Position numbers and translations under genes: made by a program. Positions 53,606 through 64,000 of a stretch of DNA of 64,000 bases are shown here, piece after piece (the first letter of the stretch is position 1; each line of letters opens with the position of its first letter). The stretch covers positions 8,447,501-8,511,500 of the forward strand of contig JALJCS010000024.1 of the NCBI GenBank assembly GCA_023055355.1. The letters are read 5' to 3'. The notes beneath the pieces are model-generated. The model was not told where the DNA came from. It was given only the letters and a program-made list of their open reading frames with translations, and searched no databases. This DNA comes from Agelaius tricolor (lineage: Eukaryota; Chordata; Aves; Passeriformes; Icteridae).

Positions 53606-54590
53606 AATAATTATTTTGTATCTGCAATAGTGTCCTTTAAAATTCTACCCATAAACATGTAAATAACAGGTTTTCCATTCCCTGCTGACATGCTGCCATT
53701 TGGAATTTGTAAAAGTAAAATAAGTACTCAAAGTCCTTATACCCAGCTATTCAGGAATTAATTTGGTTCAGAGGAGACCACAGTAAGTGCATGACAGACA
53801 AAATAAGAGTAAATTTTGCCTTCACTTCCCTCCTGATTGGGACACTGTGAAACACAAAGCAATAACCTTTCCTTGGCCAAAAGGCTTTTAAAGTCTGTTC
53901 CACCAATTAAAGATATATTTTATTGCAATGAAGTTACCAGGGCTCCATGACTGTTGCCCTGATAACTAAGAAACAAAATAAAGATTAAAACTGAAAGCAC
54001 AAACCAGCTATTTCACCCAGGTTGTACAGGAAGTCTGTGTCAGAGCTTCCAAATCATTCTGATTCAGGGTTGCTCAATTATTTTTTCTGGACTTTGCTGG
54101 AAAATTGTGTTACTGTCCCCTTGGTAGAAAGTGAAGCCCTGATGCAGGTCTCCCCAGCCAGAAAGCCTCTCCAAGCTGCAAGAGGCACTGGCCTGCACTA
54201 GCATGGGAGACATCAACATCTGTGACTGAAAAAGTCCAAGTGAATCATGTTCCTGGTCAAGATCTTGTCCAGAAATCATCAGCCCTAGTTGGTGTCTTAA
54301 ATAAAGAGCCATCCTTCCTTCTATTGCTTTTGAAACAATGAGGGCAAATTTATGACTAACAGGAAAGTCCACTTGATAGCAACATAAAGAGTGCAACAGT
54401 ACCTACAGTCCTCAGCTTTATTATCTCTGAAAAAAAACAGTGTTTTTAAAATGGATCTGCTAAAGTGTGACCTCTTAAATGATCTCTGCTAGTGGGTTGT
54501 AGCAACAGTTCCCCAGCTGTGCTGTTATTCATAAGTAACCATAGAAATTAAAGTGCTGCCAAGTATGTGCTCTTTGTTTTTTTCGAAGGG

Positions 54591-54667
54591 CTGAAAGATG
54601 ATGCAGTGATGTCTTTGCCCCTCCTGACTTAATTCTGAACTCACCCCCTGGCAGCCCTGATGGAGAG
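54591..54667 (+). pseudogene. Decayed duplicate of ACOX3 coding exon 16
   Basis: By hand alignment to functional exon 16 (33188-33274), 59 of 77 bases are identical. The first 16 bases differ at one position, 10 bases are missing after GATGATGCAG (frameshift), and GGAGAG|GT is kept at the 3' border. The intron side also aligns (CAAGTATGTGCTCTTTG with CAAATGTGTCTCTTTTGG), so this is a genomic duplicate and not a retrocopy. The acceptor AG has become GG. After the deletion the other frame reads PPDLILNSPPGSPDGE, closer at several residues to mammalian ACOX3 (as remembered) than the intact exon is ([16 protein letters not shown]). Confidence 0.85.
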
Positions 54668-54772
54668 GTGAAGATGAGACTGGCTGTTATTGGAAAGCTC
54701 TACCATCAGAGAGCTCAGTCAACAATGTCCCTTCTGCCACTGGGATGCTGGTGCATTTTCAAAAGCCCTGCA

Positions 54773-54815
54773 GCTAGAAATAAGATGTGGTGGGAAGTTA
54801 TATCCTGTTGTTATT
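54773..54815 (+). pseudogene. Possible remnant of an ACOX3 exon 17 copy
   Basis: After CCCTGCAG, one frame reads ARNKMWWEVI, comparable to [10 protein letters not shown] at the start of functional exon 17. It lies about 105 bases after the exon 16 fossil on the same strand. In the intact gene the matching intron is 3.1 kb, so a large deletion would be needed. The match is short and could be chance. Confidence 0.3.
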
Positions 54816-57750
54816 CAGTAATTGCTGTTTTTAATGAAAACTATATTTTGTTTATTTCTATTGAGATTTAACTGAAGCAGTGTTGGTATCTTCAGTCAAA
54901 TAATTTGTTATGGAAAGAAAAAGTCGTATAAAATCTCTCCTACAGGGACACTTTCAAGTTATTTATTAGCCCACATTGATCTTTGAGTTTTTCTGGGTAA
55001 TTTTGTTGTTGAATAGGATTCTCTGCCTCTGAAGTGGCATCTAGGCTTTTCCAGTATCCACTAGAGTGGCACAATTCCAATGGGCAGTACTAATCCTGTG
55101 TTAGGATGGGATCAATCCTCCTTCTCCCAGTCTCAGAGGGAGGAATTAGCTGACACCCAGCTCCTGTCTTAGAGGCAGCTACAGCTGGGTGAGAGGACCA
55201 CTCATCATGTTTTGCTGCCCATTTACTGGGCAATTGAAGGACTAAGAAATCCTGGTGTTTTGCTTTTTATTACCCCAATTTCTTTTTTCCACACCCTGTA
55301 CTGCCCACATGAGCCAGGTACCCATGGGCAATGACAGCCCAATGTGCTTTTGCTTTTCCTTGACTGGGCAACATCTGTCCTATAGGAAAGGACACAGCTT
55401 CCCACCTGCCCAGGAGAATTTAGAGACCATCCACAATGTGGTGCAGTGATTTCTCCTGGAGCTTTTCAAGGGGGAAATCACAGAAGGGAACTTTCTAGCT
55501 TGGCATGGCAGCAGTAAATTGTGCACAGCAGACTCAATTGTCTCTGAGCACTTCTGGCTTGGCATCAGTGTGGGAGGAAGTAACTCATGTCTCTCTACAA
55601 ACAGAGTGAAAGAATCACCACCCCAGATCTGTTAATCAAAATTAAACAAAATAATAGATTTGGCAAAAAAAGTTATTATTTCCCTCTGTCACCCTTTGAG
55701 GGATTCACTAAAGCCCAGTTTGATTTCACCACAGGAACTTTGTCTAAGGGAAAAAAATCCTTTAAAAAAAATCCTTTAAAATCTGGCTTATGCTTGCCAG
55801 ATATTCCATGCTGATGTGTACCAAAAATGTTGGATCATAGAAATGTTTGCAGTTCGAAAAACAAAAACAAAACCTCTTCATGTTGGTTCAAATAAGGAAA
55901 TCATACAAATACCGTGAAGACAAAACTGCCAACTCCAGAGTCCAAATGAATTTAAAAGTCTATATTTAGCTCCTACTATTTCTGTTTCAATTATAAAACA
56001 TTTCTTGTTAAATACACACCCTCATCTCAAATGCTACACTCAGTGTAGTTACTTGGAACCCCATAATTCATCTCTATTTTTAGTTTGCTCACAAATAAAG
56101 GAATGGCAAAGGACAGCAAGTAAATGATTTAGGCTGATATTTTGACAGGACCCTCACAGTTGCTGCACTAGGAATTGCTCTGGAAAAAATCCAAACTTGC
56201 CCAACTCCTGTTAAACAACTTCTCTTACAAAGTGTCAGATCTTAAGCAACCCTTTCCCTGCTTTGGGGAAGAGTAGGAGAAAAGGGTACATGAATCCTTG
56301 CTAGAGCAGAAGGAGTGGGTTTTCTAAGTGTGCAAATGGCATTAAATGTTGTTTTGTGACCATGGATCACTCCTTGAAAGAGGGAGATCCTTAATTTAAA
56401 TGCCAGGTCTAGATGTTACTAGGGGTATTAGGCTGTTGGAATTTTTTATCCTATTTAGATTTTCTTGAAAGATTTGTAATTCCCTAATTGCACATTAGAA
56501 ACAAAAGTGTTTCCATCTTCTAATAAATGCCAAATTTCTTTCTAGATTCAATTCAAAATGTTCAGCATATGTTCCATGTGCCCTGCTGTCTGCCACAGAG
56601 CATTTCAAATTTGCCAGCAGCCTGGACTCAGGAAGTGAAAAAAGGAGGAGAAATGCAGAAACATGATTCAGTCCCACTTGTGGTAAATAACAATGGGCTG
56701 AAAAATAGAGGGATTTATTTTATTTTAAATAGAAAAAATGTTAATACCTAACATTTTCAGCAGGTTGTAGAAAAAAAGAAATCCAACTGATGAAAAATCT
56801 GGATGGGCAGTGGAGATGTGGGGCCAGGCTGTTCACTCTCCCTCAGGCTCATGCCAAGGTGTGAGGGGTCAGGTCTCAGCAAACCCACTGGACACTCTTA
56901 GGGGAATTTCTTTGCTTTACCACTCCCTCACATGCATGGTGCTTTTCCAAGCTCAAGGGGAGTGAGACTAAGCCAACACCAATTTGGCAGAATGAGAATT
57001 GGCTTAGTTGCTTGGTATAATTAAATGGGCTCTCACAGGATGAAGTTTGGGAAAAGGAAAATTTAAACTGGAATACAATTTACACCAATTGAACGAAGGA
57101 GGATGTGAAGCCTTGCCATAAGGAAAGAATCTGTTTCTTGTGTCCAAAGCCTTTCAAAACTGGACCACACAAAATCCTAAGTACTTCTCCCAGGAGCAAT
57201 AATCTACTGGTGGAGAGATGGAAGGGATGAAGTAATATAAGACAGATATTAAACCCTTCTTTGAGGTACAAGGAGGGAGGTATATATCCTCAATAGAGAG
57301 AAAAGACAGGCAGAGGGGCTAAAGGCTAACTCCAAAAAAGTTAGCTATAATTGAATAGTAATATAGTTTTTAAGTGTGATGTGGAAAACTCTAATTTAGC
57401 TGCTGTAAATCCCAGAAGAAGTTACATTTTACTGGTAGCTCACTTTCTCTTTAAACTTGCACATCCATGCTTGCCTCAACGCAATGGCATGAGGCAAAGC
57501 CCAGCCAGGAGCCCTCCTAGGCTGCAGGCATAATGCAAAATCCCCAAAATAATTTTAAAAAATTAAAAATAAAAGAGAAAATCACCCAGCTTCTCTCATA
57601 TTTTAGCCCAATTTGTAATCATTAGGATTTGGCATAAAAGGCCAGTTTTGCCCCAGCCTTCTTTCCCTCCAACTATCCTTTAAATGCCATCTCTGAGTTG
57701 AGCCTTTGAAAAGTGTCTGTGCTGAGGACACAAGGCCAGATGAGGCCCCT
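54816..57750. other. Intergenic stretch, nothing recognised
   Basis: AT-rich with short poly-A/T patches and a small local duplication of ATCCTTTAAAA (about 55755-55780). I see no exon, RNA gene or recognisable transposon. Confidence 0.55.
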
Positions 57751-57754
57751 GGAT

Positions 57755-57802
57755 GGGATGATGGGATGATGGGATGATGGGATGATGGGATGATGGGATG
57801 AC
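57755..57802. repeat. (GGGATGAT)n minisatellite
   Basis: Five perfect 8-base units plus one imperfect unit. On the minus strand it produces His/Pro/Ile/Ser-repeat frames (57603-57943), which are artefacts of the repeat. It lies about 90 bases before the LTR fragment. Confidence 0.95.
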
Positions 57803-57889
57803 AGCTGGTCCCAGTGCCCTTGGTACAGCTGCCAGGCCAGGCTGTGTGTGAGGACTGCAGTGACTGCTGGAGCCTCGTAGCCACCATTT

Positions 57890-58335
57890 CTCTTCACAGA
57901 GAAAAGCAAGGCACATCTTCCCAAGAATATTTCTGGGATTCACATTCTCTGAACCTCAGAAAAAGAAGAAACAATTCTTATCTCATTTACTGCTCCTGTG
58001 TTGTTCACAAGTGGAATGCATTGTGGAAGATTGTTTATCTGAAGGGAATTGGTAAATGGATTCTGGTGTGAGTGTTTTGATTCACTGACTGATTGAATAC
58101 AGGAGTGTGTGTTGGGACTGTTGGCTGACAGTCACAAGATTCTGGGCAGAATTGAGCTGAGTTGGGTGCTTGTGCAGATTCAGTTTAGATGGAGTGTAAT
58201 ATAGTGTAGAATAATATAGCATAATAAAGTAATTAATTAGCCTTCTGATATCAACAGAGTCCTCCTCAACATTTCCTGCCTTCATTGGGGTTGCCCTGAT
58301 CCTATAGAGCCTGGCTGTGGCACTGGCACCACGAG
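57890..58335 (+). mobile_element. Endogenous retrovirus LTR fragment (solo), passerine type
   Basis: Segments in order are GCACATCTTCCCAAGAATAT, CACATTCTCTGAACCTCAGA, CTTATCTCATTTACTGCTCC, a TATAGTGTAGAATAATATAG-like run, AATAAA at 58223-58228, then AATTAGCCTTCTGATATCA and CTTCATTGGGGTTGCCC. These resemble, from memory, LTRs common in zebra-finch-type genomes: U3, then the R polyadenylation signal, then U5. No internal retroviral genes adjoin it. The exact ends are uncertain. Confidence 0.6.
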
Positions 58336-60224
58336 CTCAGTTATTGTTATCTGTGTCACCCATCACCAGCCCCGCTGTGGTGCCAGCCCAACCCTGGCCA
58401 TCTCCAGCACTGTCCTGGACACAAAGGTGATGTCCTGAACTTGCAGGGCGATGCCTGCACAGCTGGGGTCCCCAGAGGCTGCACCCCAGCCCCTCAGGGA
58501 CAGGCAATGCCACCCTTCCCCCCTTGCTATAGCCAAGGTTTGCTAAATTCATTAAGAAATCTGCAGGTTTTGCCTTAAATTAGCTACTCTATCAAGAGCT
58601 GCAGACAGGAGCAGACACAGCATTGTCATATGTCCAAACTCAGTCCCAAACATTAAACTAGTTAATTATACTGAAGTATGTTTACACAAGCTGACTAAAA
58701 GGTAGAAGGTAAATGTTAATGCCTTTGTGTTTATAATGAGAGTAACGTCAGTTTCTTCATACATGGAAGTTTGAAAGCTGCAATGCAGAATAAAAAACTA
58801 TCACAAGTGTGAGGATTTTTAAAATTAAATATTTATATCATGAGATTATTCAATTTGATTAGAAGGATTTTTGAAAGTAGAATTGGCTTGAAATAGCTGC
58901 ACATCAAACAGCTACTCTCTCAAACTAAATTAATGAATAAAATATGGAGTCCTATACAGCACTGTGTCACATACATACAGTACAAACATACATACACAAA
59001 CCATAAAGAAAATGGCTCAGTTTTTCTCTTCAATGCTAGAGAATATTTAAATACAGAACTTTTTTTAAAACATTGAAAACAAAGAGAGGTTTGACACTAG
59101 AGCACTTTGCACAGCAATACTTTTGCAGCAGCATATCTCTTTAAAGTAGCAAGAAAATGAGAAGAGTTTCTAGGAAATCTCAAAGACAATGTTAATAAAA
59201 GCAACTCACAAAAAAAAGAAAGAATAAGGGAAAACAAAACTGACAACTTTCTTGTAACCACAAGCTTTGATTAAATACTGAATTCACAGTTGCAAAGACA
59301 TTTGTTCTGCAAAGTATAAAATTTATTGCCTGTTCTGAACTGCCTGTGTCCTGTTTTATCAGCATCTGATGTTGCTGATCCCTTGGAAGATATTTGTTTC
59401 ACACACCCAGTGATGTCTAGTAAGTTCCTTCTCCTAGGAGAGACTAATTTGTTGCAGCAAATTCCCAAAAACCTACAGTGAGCTGGAAATCATCCTAACT
59501 CAGCTGTGTCTTCTCGGAATGACATGCACTGACTGGCTGCAGAAAGATGAACTGAAAGTACATAACCTCATTCAATGCTAGGTGGTCCCAAATGTCCCTG
59601 GAACAATTCTCCAGTGGTTTTTATTCTTAAACTGATATCACACACTCATGCTATCTCAGAGTGTGAAGTTTGAGCAATATAATGAATCATGGAAGCTGAG
59701 GCATTGCAAATACAGACTTACTAAGAGGCTGCAAAAACAGCCCATGAAAAACAGCAGAGCAGCATCTACAGACTTCAATGAACTTTGGGTCAAGCCTTGA
59801 AAAGCACTGCCTTCTCCAATGACCAACAAATTAAAAACCAATCAATTGGATTTACTTCAAACTCATGTCCAACTTCAAAGAGCAGAAGCAAGATCACTTT
59901 CTGTATTAAGAGTGAAATTCCCTCTGCTTTAAAAGATGCATTTCTTCATCACTAAATGCATTCACAGCCAGCTTCCCCTAATTAATAATGGATCATCTGA
60001 GTTGAGAATAATGTCATGGATCGACAGGCAACCAGCTCAATAGTTCAGAAATGTCTCTGTGTTGCATCTCTTCCCTGTGTATTTTTAATAATTTGGACAC
60101 GAAACTGTCACTTCTGGTCCTAAATTAACTCCAGAAGATAACTTCTGTTGTTAAATCAGAAGTACCACTGGGCTACAATGCTCTCTCATAGGATGGTGCT
60201 CACCAAGAGCCCAGGTGAGAGGGA
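58336..60224. other. Intergenic stretch, nothing recognised
   Basis: A GC-richer first 200 bases (to about 58520) is followed by AT-rich sequence. I see no exon, RNA gene or repeat I can name. Confidence 0.5.
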
Positions 60225-60702
60225 GCCAGTCCATGCCCAGGTTGTGATCAGAGGCTGGAGCATGTCTCCTGTGAAGGCAGTCTAAAAGAGCTGGAATTGC
60301 TCAGCCCAGAGAGGAGAAGGCTCCAGGGAGACCTTAGGGCAGCTTCCAGTGCCTCAAGGGGATAAAGGAGGGCTGGAGAGGGGATTTGACAAGGGCATGT
60401 AGAGATAGGACAATTGGGATGGCTTTAAACTGAAAGAGGGAATTGGATTGGATTGGATTGGATTGGATTGGATTGGATTGGATAAAAGGAAGGAATTCTT
60501 CACTGTGAGGGTGGTGAGACACTGGAATAGGTTGCCCAGAGAGGTTGTGGCCTCCCCATCCCTGGATATGTTCATGACCAGGCTGGATGGGGCTCCGAAT
60601 AACCTGATCTAGCAGGAGGCATCCCTGTCCATGGCAAGGGATTGGAACTAGATAATCTTTGAGGTGCTTTCCAACCCAAACCATTCTAGGATTCTATGAT
60701 TA
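60225..60702 (+). mobile_element. CR1 LINE, about 480 bases of the 3' end, with internal microsatellite
   Basis: This is the longest CR1 piece here. It has GAGGCTGGAGCATGTCTCCT, GGAGAAGGCTCCAGGGAGAC, GGGCATGTAGAGATAGGACA, GGTGAGACACTGGAATAGGT, CCATCCCTGGATATGTTCAT, and the tail CCATTCTAGGATTCTATGAT. A (GGATT)n array interrupts it at 60441-60484. Long minus-strand frames across it (60334-60684) are CR1 antisense and not a gene. Confidence 0.92.
60441..60484. repeat. (GGATT)n pentanucleotide array inside CR1
   Basis: Seven full GGATT units plus a partial one sit where other CR1 copies carry AGATTTAGATTAGAT-like text. The array probably expanded from that seed after the element inserted. Confidence 0.95.
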
Positions 60703-63700
60703 CCCTGAAGCTGGATTTCTGACTATATATAACTGAGATATAATAGAAGGGCCTTGACTGAAGTTTGACGTTGTTGTCATCGTTCCTCTAAAGCACTACA
60801 ACATCAAGGATTCATCAAAGCATGGAAACGTTTGTGTTATCCAAAATCAGCCCAAACAATACATTTCTAAGTTCTCCTGTCAGAAAACCAACATCAAACA
60901 CTTGGCATGCTTGACACAACTGGTTTTTAAAAGACAAAAAAAAAATCAAATGTTTCCAATGCCTCAGTTGGAAGCACGACATCTCTTTAAGCATGTTCAC
61001 TTAAGGACTATTCCCCAAACACAGAGGAGTAAAGTGATTTATAATTTGTTTGCAAAAGAGGGTCAAGCCTCTAAACATCAAGGCTGGTGCCATTTTGGTA
61101 TATTCTGAAGAGTTGAAGGGCTTGGGTTTGCCTGTACAAGAGGCTTCAACTGCAGCTGGTAATGGTATAAACACAGTTGTGCTTAAATACATATCCTTAT
61201 ACTTGTGTAGCTGATTTTGGCCAGGCAAGGAATTATACTGGTAGAAAAGTTTTTATTAATACACATTCATAACTGTATCCAAAACAGCATTATGCCAACA
61301 TATATATACACTGGAAAAATAATAATACTCTTAAACAATCCCAGCTACACGATTATAGGCACTGCCTCATCTTCTCAAATGGCTTTTATCCCTCTTCTGA
61401 ACACTTACTATAAGGATGAAACATATAAAAGTGGATTGCAGTCTAACTTTCCTGCAGAAAATGTAATGTATGGTCCATTTGACATCTTGAAATAACATTA
61501 AGCGAACCAAAAAACCTGAAAGTTAGATTTGGCATGTGACATATTTGTAAATCAGCTTTCCATTGCATCAAATCCTCCATTATTTTTAATAATGAAATTG
61601 GTGTTGCAGCCTTCAGCTAAGTAAAACATTCACTTAACATGGCTGAATCTTTCAAATGATTATTCAAGGCATGAGCTGGTCTGTTATGCTCTTTATGCTG
61701 TGCCTAGAAGCCAAGGAAAGTCTCAGTGGAGGGTAAGTCAGTGAGAGCCTTCCCAGAGGGCTCTGGAGGTTTTAGCAGCTATTCTGCAGAGTAGGTGCCA
61801 TCAGGTGTGTGCATTTAGGAGAATTCCCAGGAGCAGAGCAGACTGAAAGGTTCCTCTCCCTCTTGCTTGGTTGTTTCACCCTCAGAAGTATTTTTACGGA
61901 TAACGATGATTCCACAATGATTTTTAATTGTTTGCAAGGACCATTTGGAATTGTATAAAAATTAAGTGTGCATATTTAGTGTAAACCTGTACTTACCATT
62001 TTGGAGGGTTGTTTTCTAAGGGCTTTTGGCAAATTAGGAAACTCCTGCTGCAGCTGTGAGTACTTTTTATTTAAACATCTGAAATTCCACAGCTATCAGC
62101 ACATTAGCTTGAGCTTCAGTGACTCGTAAATCTTTCTCAGCCTCTTATTTCATGAGGTCTAGTTCAAGCATTAGATGGAAATTGCATTTTGCAGAGACCA
62201 TATTTGAGTGCATTACTTAAAGGGAAGCAAATGGATTTTCATTTTAGCAGTAGTCCAGGTAGATACTAGACAGTGTTCAAAAAATCAAGGATCTGGTTTG
62301 AGCTAGACAGCAGGTTTTTAATAGAAATAAAAGACAGAGATATTTTTTACCATTAGTAATGACATGAAACATCAGGGATATCTGAAGATCACATTATCTC
62401 AAGAACACATTATCTCAAAATGCAGACTCCTTGACACAGCAGCTACCTTGCCAAAAGCTGGTGACAAGGGATCCACCCACCCTAAGAATGCTGTTTGGAT
62501 TCCCAGTTCTTCAGCCCCACTTTGAACACACCCTGCAGACAATGGCAGGGCTGCTTGCCCGTTTTGAAGCTATCAAGTGCAATCTGAGCCTTTTAAGAGC
62601 TCTTTTTAAACATCCATCTTGGACTGACCTGTGATGCAGGTAATGGTATACCTAGTTAAGAAACAAGAAAACTCTTTTGATGATGTTCCAAATGGTTTAC
62701 CACCCAGGCATCCATTTTTCATGATCCTTAAAACCATGGCCTATTTGAGCCTGCTGAGAGACTCAACATTTTTCTGCACCACAAGAAACTGTGCTGGTGG
62801 TTTGGGGCTCGTGCTCAGTGCCATGATCTAAAACTTCCCAAATTTTAGAGAACCTAAGCCAGATCTTCTGCTTTCCATTCCATCATTGTTCTATGGATTT
62901 CTTGTCACATCCCTGAAAATGCAAGGATTTGATACCCTTTCTGAAGACCCAGGGTGACTTTTGCCTTGAATGAGGCCCCATCTTAGCCCAGCAGTTTTCT
63001 CACAAAGCGAAGATGCAAATCTCCCTCACCACCAAACATCAACACAATTGCACCACTCATGCAGGCAGAGGACCCAGGTTTGCATTGCCCATAAACTGGG
63101 CACAGTGCCTTACCAGTGAAAATAGAGAGACTTTTCACCATTTTCCTCCACCACCCATTCAGCACCTTCTACACAGTGAAATTTTCCATTGAGAAACCTC
63201 AAGAGAACAAAAGTCAGCCTGAGCACCAACAACCCCGTGGCTTGGATCCCCTCCTGACAGAGCAGTGGGCACTTAGACATGCACTCATTCTTCTGTGGAA
63301 GGTGCTCACTAAAGGCTGAGGGGAGCTACAGACAGGAGTGGCTTCACTGTGAAAAAACAATTCCAGGAAAAACATCTGGGCCAAGCTAGACACGGGAAAA
63401 ATTCTCGTGCACGGAGTGTCTTTAACATTGCATTGCCAAAGACTAGAGATTTAACCTTGTTCTCCCAGCTTTTCTCCTGGCAGAACTGGAACACATCCTG
63501 AGAGTGTGCCCCAGGGGACGGGGATGTCATGAAGAAGACTGACAAAATGTGTGGCGCTTAGGAACCCTGAGAGGACTAGGTACTGATCTGCTATCAGGAT
63601 TTGGAAAGAAATCCATATTTCCAACACCAGAAATGTAGATATCTAGACATGTTCACTGATGGGAATTCCATTTCTTTGAAAGGTATGAAAAAATCCAAGG

Positions 63701-64000
63701 ATCTATGTTTTGGATTTGAGTACCTTAAGCTCCTTTGCAGACCTTGGCCTTTCCTTTTTATCTCTGACACTGATGTCATTCATGGCTTGTGCATTTTTAC
63801 AGAGCAAGTGACATAATAGTCTACTACAGTCAGTCAATAAAAATCCAAATAGAGCTGCAAAAAGCAAAAGGCTATTTTTTTAAAGCCCTAAACAGGAATT
63901 GTGTGGTGTTTAATGGACTACCTGCAGTGTAGGGAATTGCTTTGGGCCAGGTAGAAATGGGGTCCGGAAGTCCTGAACGTAGTCAAAGCAAATAGTTTCC
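60703..64000. other. Intergenic stretch to the window end, nothing recognised
   Basis: AT-rich sequence with no recognisable exon on either strand. By synteny with human 4p16.1 the next gene past the ACOX3 3' end would be HTRA3 in the opposite orientation, but I find no HTRA3 exon here. A short direct repeat (ACATTATCTCAA, 62392 and 62407) is present. Confidence 0.5.

Noticed and set aside
57603..57943. Three minus-strand frames with His-Pro-Ile-Ile-Pro repeats
   Set aside because: They are translations of the 8-base minisatellite in all three phases.
60334..60684. 116-codon minus-strand open frame with Asn-Pro-Ile-Gln-Ser repeats
   Set aside because: It is the antisense of a CR1 3' end and its GGATT array.
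60703..64000. Possible HTRA3 exons expected by synteny with human
   Set aside because: No trypsin-like GNSGGPL motif, PDZ or IGFBP/Kazal segment was found on either strand. The gene probably lies beyond the window or the synteny differs.
1..64000. CRISPR arrays, bacterial operons, tRNA or rRNA genes
   Set aside because: No regularly spaced repeats, no operon-like gene packing and no recognisable tRNA/rRNA sequence. The window is vertebrate.

Overview
The window is vertebrate nuclear DNA, almost certainly from a bird and probably a songbird. It has long AT-rich introns with standard GT-AG splice sites, CpG-rich DNA confined to one promoter, several 3'-truncated CR1 LINE copies ending in the avian CCATTCTATGATTCTGTG-type tail, and one LTR fragment resembling passerine endogenous-retrovirus LTRs. 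There is no bacterial or viral gene content.

Two genes can be read exon by exon. On the minus strand, positions 1-4958 hold the 5' part of TRMT44, the tRNA(Ser) Um44 2'-O-methyltransferase: three complete coding exons and the first 23 bases of a fourth, which runs off the left edge. On the plus strand, positions 7283-36538 hold a complete, apparently intact ACOX3, the peroxisomal branched-chain (pristanoyl-CoA) acyl-CoA oxidase. It has 17 coding exons with matching phases at every junction. The spliced reading frame is 702 residues and ends in Ser-Arg-Leu, a peroxisomal targeting signal. The genes are head to head and share a CpG island at about 4450-5560. A likely non-coding ACOX3 first exon ends at 5049, only about 90 bases from the TRMT44 start codon, so the two first exons may overlap or nearly abut. 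The same ACOX3/TRMT44 pair lies head to head in human 4p16.1.

From 36539 to 64000 I find no intact gene. This intergenic stretch holds the ACOX3 3' flank, a 107-bp tandem duplication (43481-43686), an AT-rich homeobox-site-rich block that may be a conserved element (about 45430-45960), simple repeats, CR1 remnants (53500, 60225), and the ERV LTR fragment (about 57890-58335). At 54591-54667 there is a decayed, same-strand copy of ACOX3 coding exon 16, with a 10-base deletion and a lost splice acceptor. It may be followed by a remnant of exon 17. This suggests an old tandem duplication of the ACOX3 3' end or of the whole gene, and it is the most interesting observation here. A second is a 67-base near-perfect hairpin in an ACOX3 intron (23984-24050).

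I did not find a new multi-gene system. The window is one conserved gene pair with its introns and a gene-poor flank.
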